A stretch of 64,000 bases of DNA from Thalassia testudinum (Eukaryota > Streptophyta > Magnoliopsida > Alismatales > Hydrocharitaceae). The position numbers and the translations under genes were made by a program. The stretch covers positions 94,426,001 through 94,490,000 of the forward strand of contig JAZHRO010000063.1 in the NCBI GenBank assembly GCA_037157565.1, in the 5' to 3' direction. Position 1 is the first letter of the stretch. The number at the start of each line of letters is the position of its first letter. Below the pieces are notes generated by a model. It was not told where the DNA came from. It ran no database searches and saw nothing but the letters and a program-made list of their open reading frames with translations. Of the stretch, positions 32,356 to 42,922 are shown in pieces.

Positions 32356-33885
32356 GACATACTTCTAGGCATTAGATGAAGATTCAATCATACAGATGGA
32401 TTCGGATCGACGATTGCAACCCAATGGCAAGAAAATCGATCCAATCTGATATCCGTAGCACCATCTGTGAAGAAGAGAAGATGGACGGTTAGGATGGCAC
32501 CACGTGCCACCATCCAACCACCTATCGTTTTCCTCACCTTACCCCTCACCTGCTGAAGCCTATCAATGCAGCACCTCCACCGTTGTGTGAAGATCCAATG
32601 ATGAAGAACGTGCCATGCCTCCTCAGGCTTCAACCATTGGATGAAGATCCAATGGCCATGAAAGCGAGGTCATCAAAGCATCTGCTTGACCATCCATACC
32701 ATCAGCACATTGGTCGAGCGTGGGTTTGAGACCCACCGAGCTCTCTTAATTCATAAGCACGCACTAAAATCAAATTCAACCACTAGATCTTCATCAAATG
32801 GGTGCAATACACCCACGTGGAAGAATCTCACGTGCTGGATTCGTGCGATGCGCGTACATGCACGATCATGTGGGATCCCACACATGATTTGATGCACAGG
32901 GAGCGCGCAAATTTGGAGTGTCAGCCTTCGTGCAATTCGAGCCTTCCATTCGCGATCCTACAGCTCTCCTTCGCTAGCAGCTTATCAACGCTCACCAACG
33001 AATTCATGAATGCTGAGAGGCATGATTTGAAGCCTTAGACATGCGATCAAGATCCAAGGGGCCTCCTTCCTCCTCGTGGATCCACCATCAAACGACTACA
33101 TTTCTTGGCCAACAAACGTGGGGGAACATGCCTGTTTTAACCACTAAACCCATGGCCAATAGATCTCCATTAACCCCCAACTCCCCCTCCATGCTCACCA
33201 TCCCTTCCTTCCCTTCTTACCTCTCCTTAGTGCTAAGAACAAAATGTTCTTAAGCTTATTCTAGCTCTCCCAAGCTACGGGTTGCTTCGGTAGATTTAAA
33301 ACAAAAATTTTGCAGTCCCCGCATCTCATCCCCTTCACGGAGCTCCCACCAACTGTCCTCTTACCCCCCACTCTGGAACCAAATCCCACAACGATGATGC
33401 CCTACCCCATCCCTGATTCATCTAGCTTCATCCTCCGTCTCCATTCCTCTTCTTCTAGGCATTGTCTAATTGGGTCATCCTCCAAGCAGCCGTCGAGGAG
33501 GATAACCTCTCTCTCTCCCTCTTTCTTTACTTCTTTTGTAGTATAGCTTTCAATTTCTGCATTTAGATTTTAATAAACATTTGTTTAGCCTATAAAATAT
33601 TTGTTCTCTCTCTCTCTATCTCTCTCTTTATTTCACAAGTAGAATAGAATAGAGTAATTACAAATATCCTAATATGATTTCTTGCTAGATAGAAAGTACA
33701 AAATAATTACAAAGGCAAAAAAGATCACCAAAAATAAATAAACCAACATGGATTTCAAAAATCGAACGTAGCTCCCCGTGTTCGACCTGTGACTCATTGT
33801 GTTTCGGTTAAAATTATTTGATAGCGGATCTTCTGCAACTCAATGACCCTAAATCACTTTTTCTCGCACAAATTTTTGATTATCA
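32356..33885 (+). repeat. 5' LTR of element H/E, 5'-truncated
   Basis: From about 32370 it parallels LTR D1 from 47385 (CAGATGGATTC/CGGATGGATCT, CGACGATTGCA, GGCACCACGTGCCACCATCC) and ends at TTGATTATCA (33885) before a primer site. About the first 320 bases seen in D are missing, replaced by the copia fragment. A CT microsatellite lies at 33602-33630. Confidence 0.65.
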
Positions 33886-33888
33886 TTT

Positions 33889-34178
33889 TGGCACCATTGC
33901 CGAGGAGACAACGGTCTTCAATATTTTTTCCACACTCAGCCACATTTATTTAACATTTTTAGCTCACTTTTCTCTATTTTGTTTGTGTTTGCAGGTACAT
34001 CCTCAAGGATAGCCAAAGCAGAATAGATCGAAGCAACGTGCAGTTGAAGGTGTTGTAAGTGTACCCCCTCTTTCCTACCCCCTAGTTTTCATTCTGCCAC
34101 CTAATAACTAAAACCCTAATTAATCTAGATGCTCTTATAAACCTTAAGTTAGATTGTGTTGTTTATTTATCACCTCAT
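33889..34178 (+). promoter_or_regulatory. Primer binding site and leader start of element H/E
   Basis: TGGCACCATTGCCGAGGA at 33889-33906 matches the tRNA-Asp complement at 15 of 18 bases. The following leader parallels D's 48813-49100 (GCAGGTAC, TTGTAAGTGT, CCCCCTAGTT, CACCTC) and is cut by solo LTR G at 34178. Confidence 0.75.
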
Positions 34179-34862
34179 TAATAAACACCAGTTTATCATC
34201 ATTCTTATGCCCTAAAACAAACCTAGCTCTTAGGATTTTTACTTAGCAGACGAGTTTTTGGGGCTGCATTTAGGCATCAATTAGGTTAGGCATGCATTGC
34301 ATATTTATTATGTTTTTGACATGTTTATTTGAGTGTTAGGGATGAACAGATAGATCCTTAAAACCCTAGCACTTAAGAAGGAAACTGGTGAAGAGGAAGC
34401 TTAATCCAATTGGGACTCAGCCAGATCTAGCTCATCATAGCTAGATACCAACTCACTTGGGATAGGGTTAGCTCCATTAAGCTCCATTCCACTCATCTTA
34501 ACTGAATGGTAGCTCAAGGCAGCTCATCTTAGTTCAACCTAGCTCAAGTCAGCTTAGATCCAGCTCAACTTAGTTGAGTCTAACTCATCTTAGCTCCATT
34601 TAGTTCACTAGGAGCTCTAGCTAGCTCAACTAAGTTGACAGGAGTCCACTTCAGCTCAGGTTCAACTCTCCCCAACTCCACTCAGCTCATGGTAGCTAAA
34701 CTCCCTCCAACTTAGCTACTACTTGTCCACTAGTAGCTAAGCCAACTCGGGAGTTCCCACTAGAAGTAGGTCCAGCTCAACCAAACTTCAACAAGGTGGG
34801 ACCAGCTCAACTTAGCTCAACTACTCAAGCTTAGCTGCTAGCAGAAGAACTAGCTAGCTAAG

Positions 34863-37230
34863 TGATTGCATAGCAAAAATACACCAACAATTGTACCATC
34901 TTGTGCTATTTCCTAGCATTGCCATTGCATATTAGGTAGCCAGAGTGCATTTGTAAAAATAAATGCATACATGCATTTAATTGAGAGGGGAGGAAAGTAA
35001 ATAAACTGGCCTTGTAATTAACGTATTCTTCAAGTGCTGCCTCGCAAAATCACCATCTCCATTTTTTTTGAACTTCTTCTTCTCCGTGCGGCTCAGGGCA
35101 TGGCTTGCTCTTCGCGCCATTCTCTGCCACAGCTTGCTCTGCCAGCCGCATGGCCAGTCATGTGCAACCCAGAGCATGGCTGTGCATGCTTCTCCCTCCT
35201 TTAAAAAGACAAGCCTTCTTCCTTGCACTGGCGAGCCTGGTCCATGAACACACACCCGCACACCCATCTCCATGTCATCTCCTCCCCTCTCCCCTTCATA
35301 CGCAGCACCTCTTCTACTGAGGAGCTACGCTGCGGGCAGGAGCAGCTCACAGTGGTACACGACTACCATTGTGAGCCCCACCACCGCCTAGCTCATCAAA
35401 GAGTCGGTGGGCGTGGTGGTTCACCTCTCAGTTTCGCCCGTTCAAGCTCTTCCGCCATTACCACAGACTGAGCTTTGAAGCTCAAGCACAGCAGTAGCAA
35501 GGCACCGTCAGCTCCACACAGCGCGCAAGCCTCCGCGCACACGCCAGCAGCCGGTGCAATCACCTTCCTTGCGCGCAGGCTCACTCCGCAGTGCCCGTGC
35601 ATTCAGAACCGGCCGCAGCAGATTGTCCGAGTCGAGCACGCACTATAGCTACTGTTCACACTAGAGAGCGCAACACTGTAGCTATAGTGTGGTGACCGGA
35701 AAGTTTCTCACTTATCCGGTCACTGCGTGCTCTCTCTGCGCTGCAACTGCCTCCAGCCCGCGACCGTGTCTTCGCCCGCGCCTGCTCTAGCGCCTGCGTT
35801 CGCATCTGCACCCGCCCGCTCCTGCATCCGCGTCTTCGCCCGTGTCACTCCAGCCCGCAGCGCGGTGCGCAGCGGTCTGTAGCGCACTGCGCTACACTCT
35901 CCCCTCACTCCTACAGCCTCTAGCGCACGTGCGCATCTTTGCATGCCTGCACTTGTGCGCGCCTGCACCTGCATGTAGGCCATCAAATGACGGGCGCAGC
36001 CTCCAGACGGCTTAAACGCCCGTGCCCTCTTCCTCCACCAGACGTTCTCTCTCTCTCTCACAGACACACACCTCACACGCATACACACACCACACTTGTA
36101 CACACTCACGTGTACACACACTCACTCACTTGTACATGACTATATACTTATATATATATTTATATACGTATATATATATATACATATATCTATACATATA
36201 TTATTACCTATACAACTAAGTATAAGTATATATACATACATATATATATACATGTATATACACAGATATTTATACATATATATATATATATATATATCTA
36301 TCTACATATATCTATATACATAGATACTTATACTAATATATCTATATATATATATATATATACACATACCTATACATCTAATTATAAATATTTATACATA
36401 TATACATACATTTATCTATATATATATTTACATATCTATATATATACAGATATACATACATATATATATATATAACTACATATACACCTATATAATTACA
36501 ACCCTATCTATATATATACATATAAATATATACTGACTTTCATATCACCTACCTCACGTTATATCGCGGGAATATCAACACCCGTTGCTGATACCCGCGT
36601 ACAGAAAGCATATCCGCACACACCTTGCACTCATCCATCCTACACTCCACGCGGCACTTCGTCCTGTTGGTTGCGTCTTCCTAGACAACGATCAACTCAA
36701 CACCGTGCTACACGCCATTTTCACCTCCACCCCCACCCCTATATATATATAATATATATATATCTACATATTTATATACTATATTTATCTTATTTCTATT
36801 TCTCTTTCTTGCTATTAAAAAGATAAAAAAATATATAAAAGAGAAAAGATAATCCTTGACTTGCAGGTACTCGGTCTTGCGAATAGCAAGACCAGTTTTG
36901 GAACCCAAATTTGGCTCAAAGCCAAGAACCTGATTTTGAGGGTGTACCTCAAGGACAAAAATTATCAGAAAAAAATCTTAAATAGAAAAGAACACCAAAA
37001 ACATAATAAACGAACGGAAGAGATTCGTTGTAGGAAAGGTGTAGAAACTTATTCACCTCTAATCCTGCTTCCCTGAGTTCGACCTTGGGCCTAAAAGTGA
37101 CCAAGATAAAATCAAGTAGGCCAGGTTAAAAATTTTGTTAAAAGATGGTTAGGCTCGATTTAGGTTAACCACTATACTCATTTCAACGATTAAATCACTC
37201 TATTAACACAACCTATCCGGGTCTACACCA
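34863..37230 (+). repeat. Element B 5' LTR
   Basis: Begins TGATTGCATAGC, the complement of element A's LTR end, and ends GTCTACACCA. It holds a TA-rich tract (about 36140-36530) preceded by CT and CA runs (36040-36130). By eye it differs from the 3' LTR at about nine positions in the first 110 bases, more than A's LTR pair. Confidence 0.92.
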
Positions 37231-37743
37231 TACTTTTTTTGGTGCCAGCCACGGGATACGACCTTCTCAGGGGCAAGTTCATTAGATTCTGCAGGCTCCG
37301 AGCATTCCACCGGGATTTTAGGCTAATCTCACTGCAAAACCTCACTCTTATGTCCCTATTGCGAACCCTCCTCCGCCTTATGATTCCACTGGACCCGCAA
37401 CGTCCAATGCGATCACTACGAGGAGCGGTAAGCAAACCGTCGATCCGCCTCGACCTGATCCTGGCCCGTCTTCTTCATCGCCCTCTCATTCGGGATGCAC
37501 ACCGCATTTGCGAGGGGACGATGCACCCAAATTGGTGCCAGAATCAGTCCCATTCCCTGAGGCTCTACTGAGGGAGCCAAAAGGCAAGAAGAAGGATATG
37601 TAGGCCTTTACCTGCGTAATTTATTCAGGGATGTTGAAATCAAGGTACCCCTGCTAAAGGCAATCGACCACATACCTACTATTGCCTGATTTTTCAAAGA
37701 CTACACAACACCCAGGCAACAGTCAAAGAAAACTAAGAATCCG
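37231..37743 (+). pseudogene. Truncated primer site joined to the gag-protease linker, element B
   Basis: After the LTR comes TACTTTTTT and TGGTGCCA (37240-37247), the first eight bases of the primer site. The sequence then jumps to CCACGGGATACGACC, matching element A's gag C-terminal region at 8117-8104 (complement). From there it parallels A up to [20 protein letters not shown] and then shifts frame. The leader, capsid part of gag and the rest of the primer site are missing. Confidence 0.75.
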
Positions 37744-38540
37744 ATGGTGATCTCACCTCATGCGAGTTGTGCTATACTGTCAAATCTACCACCGAAGCAG
37801 AAAGATCTGGGCACACCGCTTATTTCCTGTAGCATCCAAGGCTGCAATTTTAACCGTGCCCTACTTGATCTAGGATCTTCCATCAATCTTATACCAACCA
37901 TCATGCTCGAAAAATTTTCCTTGGGAAATCTGAAACCCACCCCTATCACGTTATAGTTGGCAGATCGTTCTGTCAAAATTCCAAAGGTGTGGTGGAAGAC
38001 GTGGTGGTTAGGGTCAATAGTCTCTGTTTTCCTGTTAACTTTCTTATTTTAGATATGGAAGTTCCTAGCTCACTTTCTGATTGTCCGATCATCCTTGGTC
38101 GACCTTTCTTGGCCACAGCCCGTGCCCATATCGACTGCGAGTCAGGCTGTATTGAGATTGCCGTTGGATCTGAGAAGCTCAAGCTTAACATCTTCAAGGT
38201 AGCCACGAACTTTGATTGCAATTACATCGAGGATGACATGTCTGACGAGGACATGGCCGTCAGCGCGTGTATCAAACTAATTGGGACCTATTCTGACTGC
38301 TGCGGACTGCCTTTAAACACGGATGATTGCCTGACTGACACATATTTTGACGTTCCCCCATCCTTCCCTATTCTCGTACCTTCTCTTGACCAGACTTCTA
38401 ATGAAGTTTTCTCCACTTCCCATACCTCGTGGTCTGAGTCATATTCGGGCACTCACCGCCGGTCCACACTCTTGAAGACCGGATTGCCCTTTCTTTCCCA
38501 CCAAATCAGGCAGAGTTGCAACTCCACACTAGGACCTTGA
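37744..38540 (+). pseudogene. Athila-type aspartic protease, element B
   Basis: First frame 37744-37956 reads [17 protein letters not shown] with the catalytic Asp and ends in the amber codon 37954-37956 before LADRS. A one-base loss after LADRSVKIP moves the frame to 37989-38540: [44 protein letters not shown]. It would cut the Gag-Pol precursor. The amber is at the same codon as in element A. Confidence 0.85.
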
Positions 38541-40367
38541 GCCCATATACTACTCACTGGGGCTATTCCTTTTTGGATCCATCCATCCAAGAAGCCCCTC
38601 CTCTTGGCCAATCTGAGGGCCAACTTCTTCCTCCTGACTTGTTTTTCGATCCACCTGGGACACTCTCATCCCAAGAAATGCCAGATCTTTCACCATCCAC
38701 TCCCAAGTTGAAAGAGCTGCCTAGTACACTTAAGTATGTTTTCCTGGTACCAAATGAAACGCTCCCCGTAATCATCAGTTCAAAATTGACCAGGGAGCAA
38801 GAGTGCAAACTAACGAAGGTCCTTATGGAACACAAGGCAGCCATTGGATGGTCTTTATTAGACTTAACTAGCATTAGCCCCTCCTACTGCACTCACCGTA
38901 TATATACGGAGGAGGAGGCTCGACCTTCCTGTGAGATGCAACGACGTCTCAACCCTAACATGCGGGAGGTCGTTAAGAAGGAAATTATTAAGTGGCTGGA
39001 TGTGGGTATAATCTACCCGATCAGCGATAGCCCGGGTGAGTCCGACTCACGTCGTGCCCAAAAAGGCAGGACTCACCATCCGTGTCAATGACAAGGGCGA
39101 ATCCATCCCTACATGCACTCCTACATCTTGGAGATTGTGTGTTGATTATAGGAAACTCAATGCTGCAACTAAGAAAGATCACTTTCTGCTACCATTCATT
39201 GACCAAATCCTGGAGCGGTTAGTGGGAAATAAATTTTTCTGTTTCCTGGATGGATTCTCAGGATATAACCAGGTGGCAATTGACCCCCGAGACCAACAGA
39301 AAACCACCTTTACCTGCCCCTTCGGCACCTTTGCATTTAGAAGGATGCCATTCGGACTTTGTAACGCGCCAGCAACTTTCCAGAGATGTATGCTAGCGAT
39401 ATTCCATGACATGGTGGGTGACTTTCTCGAGGTATTCATGGATGACTTTTCGATCTTTGGACCATCTTTTGATGACTGTCTTTCCAACCTGACCCATATC
39501 CTTAGGAGATGTATTGATGTAAACCTCATGCTTTCCTAGGAAAAAAGTCATTTTATGATACACGAGGGAATTGTTCTCGGACATATCATCTCCAATAGGG
39601 GTATCGAGGTTGACAGAGCTAAGTCTGATGTAATTGCTGATTTACCTGTGCCTAGCTCTATCAAACAAATCCGCTCCTTCCTGGGACACGTCAGTTTCTA
39701 TAAGAGATTCATCAAAGATTTCTCCAAGATTTCTCGACCTTTAACTCATCTCCTATCGACCGACGTACCCTTCGATATGGGCCCCGACTTCATACGAGCA
39801 TTCATGCAGCTACGTAATGCTGTCACCAAGGCCCCTGTTCTCCAACCACCTGATTGGTCCCTCGACTTTGAACTCATGTGTGATGCTTCCAACCTTGCAG
39901 TCGGAGCCATCCTGGGACAAAGACGCGATAGACACCCCTTCGTGCTGTACTACTCCAGAAAGACGTTGGACGAGGCCCAGCGTAATTATACTACCACTGA
40001 AAAAGAAGTACCGATGGTCATCTTTGGGCTGGAGAAATTCCACTCTTACATTCTGGGCTCACACATTATTGTTTTCACTGATCACGCTGCCATTCGCCAT
40101 CTCATGCATAAGAAGGATGCCAAGCCTAGACTAATTCGTTGGATCCTTCTACTCCAAAAATTTGACATTGAGATCCGCGATAAGGTCGGAGCCCAGAATG
40201 TTGTGGCTAATCATCTTTCTAGACTGGACCCTGACCATATTGGACTTACTCTGCCGATTAATGAGATTTTTCCTGATGAGCACCTATTGGCAATTAATGT
40301 GGCAAGTGGACCTTGGTATGCCAATATTGCTAATTACCTTGCTTCTGGCTCCCTTCCACGTGGCTAG
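38516..40367 (+). pseudogene. Reverse transcriptase and RNase H, element B
   Basis: The N-terminal part (38516 to about 39032) reads LKYVFLVPNETLPVIIS, REQECKLTKVLMEHKAAIGW and RRLNPNMREVVKKEI. A one-base loss near 39033 moves to the frame of 39036-41600. RT blocks: WRLCVDYRKLNAATKKDHF, FLDGFSGYNQ, TTFTCPFGTFAFRRMPFGLC, NAPATFQRCM and the catalytic FMDD. Thumb and RNase H follow: [77 protein letters not shown] at 39537-39539 replaces the Trp of the usual NWEKCHF; another TAG stands at 40365-40367. The chain copies element RNA into DNA in the particle. Confidence 0.92.
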
Positions 40368-41600
40368 CCTAAAAACCAGCGCAAGCATCTCATGGCAGAA
40401 GCAAAGTATTATTTCTGGGATAATCCACTTCCTTTTTGAACAGGTGCTGATCAAATCATCCATCGCTGTATTCCTGATAGCGAATTCCCCAGTGTGCTAT
40501 CCTTCTGCCACGATCAGGCTTGCGGAGGCCATTTCTCTAGGAGGAAAACTGCAACCAAGGTGTTGCAGTGCAGTTTCTTTTGGCCCTCCCTTCACCAGGA
40601 TGCACACAATTATGCCAAACATTGCACTAGGTGCCAATCATTAGGATCAATGTCACGTCATGACATGATGCCCTTGCAACCCATCCTAGCTGCAGAAATC
40701 TTCGACATTTGGGGAATTGATTTCATGGGTCCCTTTCCTCCTTCCAATGGCTTCGAATTTATCCTCGTGGCTGTTGATTATGTTTTGAAATGGATCGAGG
40801 CTATTCCCACGCGTCGTGCTGACCATGTCATATCCACTCGATTTGTCAAAGACCACATTTTTGCGCGCTTTGGGATCCCGCGAGCCATTATCTCAGATGG
40901 AGGAAGCCACTTTACCCATGCTTCTTTTTGGGCACTTCTAAGGAAATACGGAGTCCACCATCGTATAGCATCTCCGTATCATCCTCAAACGAACGGCCAG
41001 GCTAAGGTGTCGAATCGGCAAATCAAGTAAATTCTCCAGAAAACGGTTCGGCCTGACCGTAAGGATTAGTCCGACAAGCTGATTGACGCACTTTGGGCAT
41101 ATCAGACCACCTTCAAGGCTCTCCTTGGTATGTCTCCTTATAGAATCATTTACGGGAAGCCTTTTCATTTTCCTGTGGAGTTGGAGCACCGTGCTTATTG
41201 GGCGGTTCGCCAATGTAACCTCGACCCAGACTTGTGTGGTCGAGAAAGGAAACTCCAACTCCAAGAGCTGGAAGAGCTCCGTCGTGAAGCTTATGATTCT
41301 GCCTTAACTTTCAAGCAATGCACTAAGGCTTTTCACGACAGCCGTATTCGGCGGAAGGAATTTGAGCCATCTCAGCAAGTTTGGCTCTACAATGCCCGGC
41401 TCAAATTCTTTCCTGGGAAATTGAAGTCCAAATGGACTGGTCCTTTCCTGGTCTCGAGACCATTTCCCAACGAGGCTGTTGAGATTGAAGATCCCAAATC
41501 TGGGCATAAATTTACGGTCAATGGGCACCATTTGAAACCCTATCTTACTCATGAACCTGCCCCCATTGGAGAAACTGTTGCCCTGCTGGAGGGTAACTAA
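40368..41600 (+). pseudogene. Integrase, element B
   Basis: Same frame as RT. HHCC zinc part: CHDQACGGHFSRRK to HCTRCQS. Core: IWGIDFMGPFPPSNGFEF (first Asp), IISDGGSHFTH (second Asp), YHPQTNGQAKVSNRQIK, where the catalytic Glu (GQxE) is Lys (AAG 41004-41006). C-terminal part: LWAYQTTFKALLGMSPYR, AYWAVRQCNLD, WTGPFLVSRPFPNEAVEIED, ending LEGN and stop at 41598-41600. Further stops lie near 40438, at 41028-41030 and near 41066 (KD-stop-SDKL, usually Trp). Integrase inserts the DNA copy into the host chromosome; this one cannot. Confidence 0.92.
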
Positions 41601-41627
41601 GGTTGTGCCTCATTCTGAGTCTAGCTG

Positions 41628-41666
41628 GGGACGTTAAATTCAGCGCTTGTTGGGAGGCACCCCAAC
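41628..41666 (+). promoter_or_regulatory. Conserved post-pol motif with AGGCA-loop hairpin, element B
   Basis: Just after the integrase stop: GGACGTTAAATTCAGCGCTT, then stem GTTGGG (41649-41654), loop AGGCAC, stem CCCAAC (41661-41666). J has the same motif with changed but still pairing stem bases. The related TGGGAGGCAACCCA sequence is common behind Athila/Tat pol genes (from memory). Confidence 0.6.
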
Positions 41667-42885
41667 AACACTCCGCCACTGTCACCCTCACTTCACCACC
41701 CACCATCCACCCACCCTACCACCCTACTGTATACCCTACACCTCAGCTCTCGTTACCTGATCTTTGATCCTTCCTCTACCCTATCCTACATGCATATGAG
41801 GACATAGCATCATTTGGAATGGGAGGGTGGATAGGCATCCATAGGATCTGGGTATTTTATGGTATCATGCAGTCTCCATCTATCTATAAATATGTTAAAA
41901 AAAAAAAAGGTGTTTAGTAATGATCTAAAGGCTGAAACAAAAAAAAAATACAATAAGTGTTTATGGATATTCAACCGCTGTTTTGAAGACTTTCCTAGCC
42001 ACAGAAGCTTGATTCGCTCAGGCTCGACTTAATTCACTTAAGCATTGACAAGATAGATCGGAATCTCTCTTAACTCAAGACGTATTCTTGTACCTGAGAC
42101 ACCAGTACAGGATTTGTTGGTTTACTTCTACTCGAGAGCCTAAGTAATCTTGGTTCACACTACACATATCAAGAAAGACCAGGTGAACATAAGATCTAAC
42201 CCTAGTGCTCATTAGGGAAGGTGGAGTCCTTACCTATGCGCGCAGGTAGACTTTTTATGCCAGGCTTTAGTCTTATGTTTAGGAGAGACTCTTTCCACCA
42301 AAAAGGAACTCTCCCACCAAAAAGAAATGTGTGCTCCTCCAAATAAAGTTGTAAGAGATGTACTGACATGTGTTTCAAAAAAAAAAGCTGCAAATAAGTC
42401 AGTATATCTCGCAAATGTATGTAAAGTCTTCTCCCTACAAAAGTTCTTCAAGGCAAGTTACAAATACCCTATTTTCTTTGAACCACAAATGTAATAAAAT
42501 GGGAGTTAAGTTTTCCGTCATCTTTTTAAGGGTTAATCCAAAGACACAAGCTGAAACTGGGACCAACCTACACTTAAAAATTCATGAAACCCTGGGCTTG
42601 AGTCTTAATGTTCATCTGGTCAGTCTTGATCCTTCACTATGCACAAGCCATAATCTTTTGAGCTCTCGAGTACGGCAAAAACCTCCTAGGTCCTGGAAAT
42701 CAGACTTAAGGTTTAAATACCAAGAGTCTAGGTTAGTTGAGAGATGGTCTATGTCACATAAGACTTAAAGTACTGGTAGTCTTCTCTGCAATTGGTTCTC
42801 ACAATATCTAACAAATAAACACACCTATGTCTCCTCAGAAGAAAATATTCAGCTTAAGATCATTTCTAAATGCAGTACAAAAATG
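41667..42885 (+). other. Element B post-pol untranslated region
   Basis: Parallels element A 6666-5457 (complement). Some Athila elements carry an env-like gene at this place, but here every frame is short and no such gene is seen. An A run is at about 41896-41950. Confidence 0.65.
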
Positions 42886-42922
42886 TTTTGCTAGGGACTA
42901 GCAAAAGATAGGCATGGGGGTA
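42886..42922 (+). promoter_or_regulatory. Element B hairpin and polypurine tract
   Basis: Perfect inverted repeat TTTTGCTAG (42886-42894), GGA, CTAGCAAAA (42898-42906), then GATAGGCATGGGGGTA directly before the 3' LTR at 42923. The tract primes plus-strand DNA synthesis; the role of the hairpin is unknown to me. Confidence 0.8.

Noticed and set aside
41667..42885. Env-like gene after integrase, as known from some Athila elements
   Set aside because: No frame longer than about 130 codons, no signal peptide or membrane segment, and the A counterpart is equally empty.
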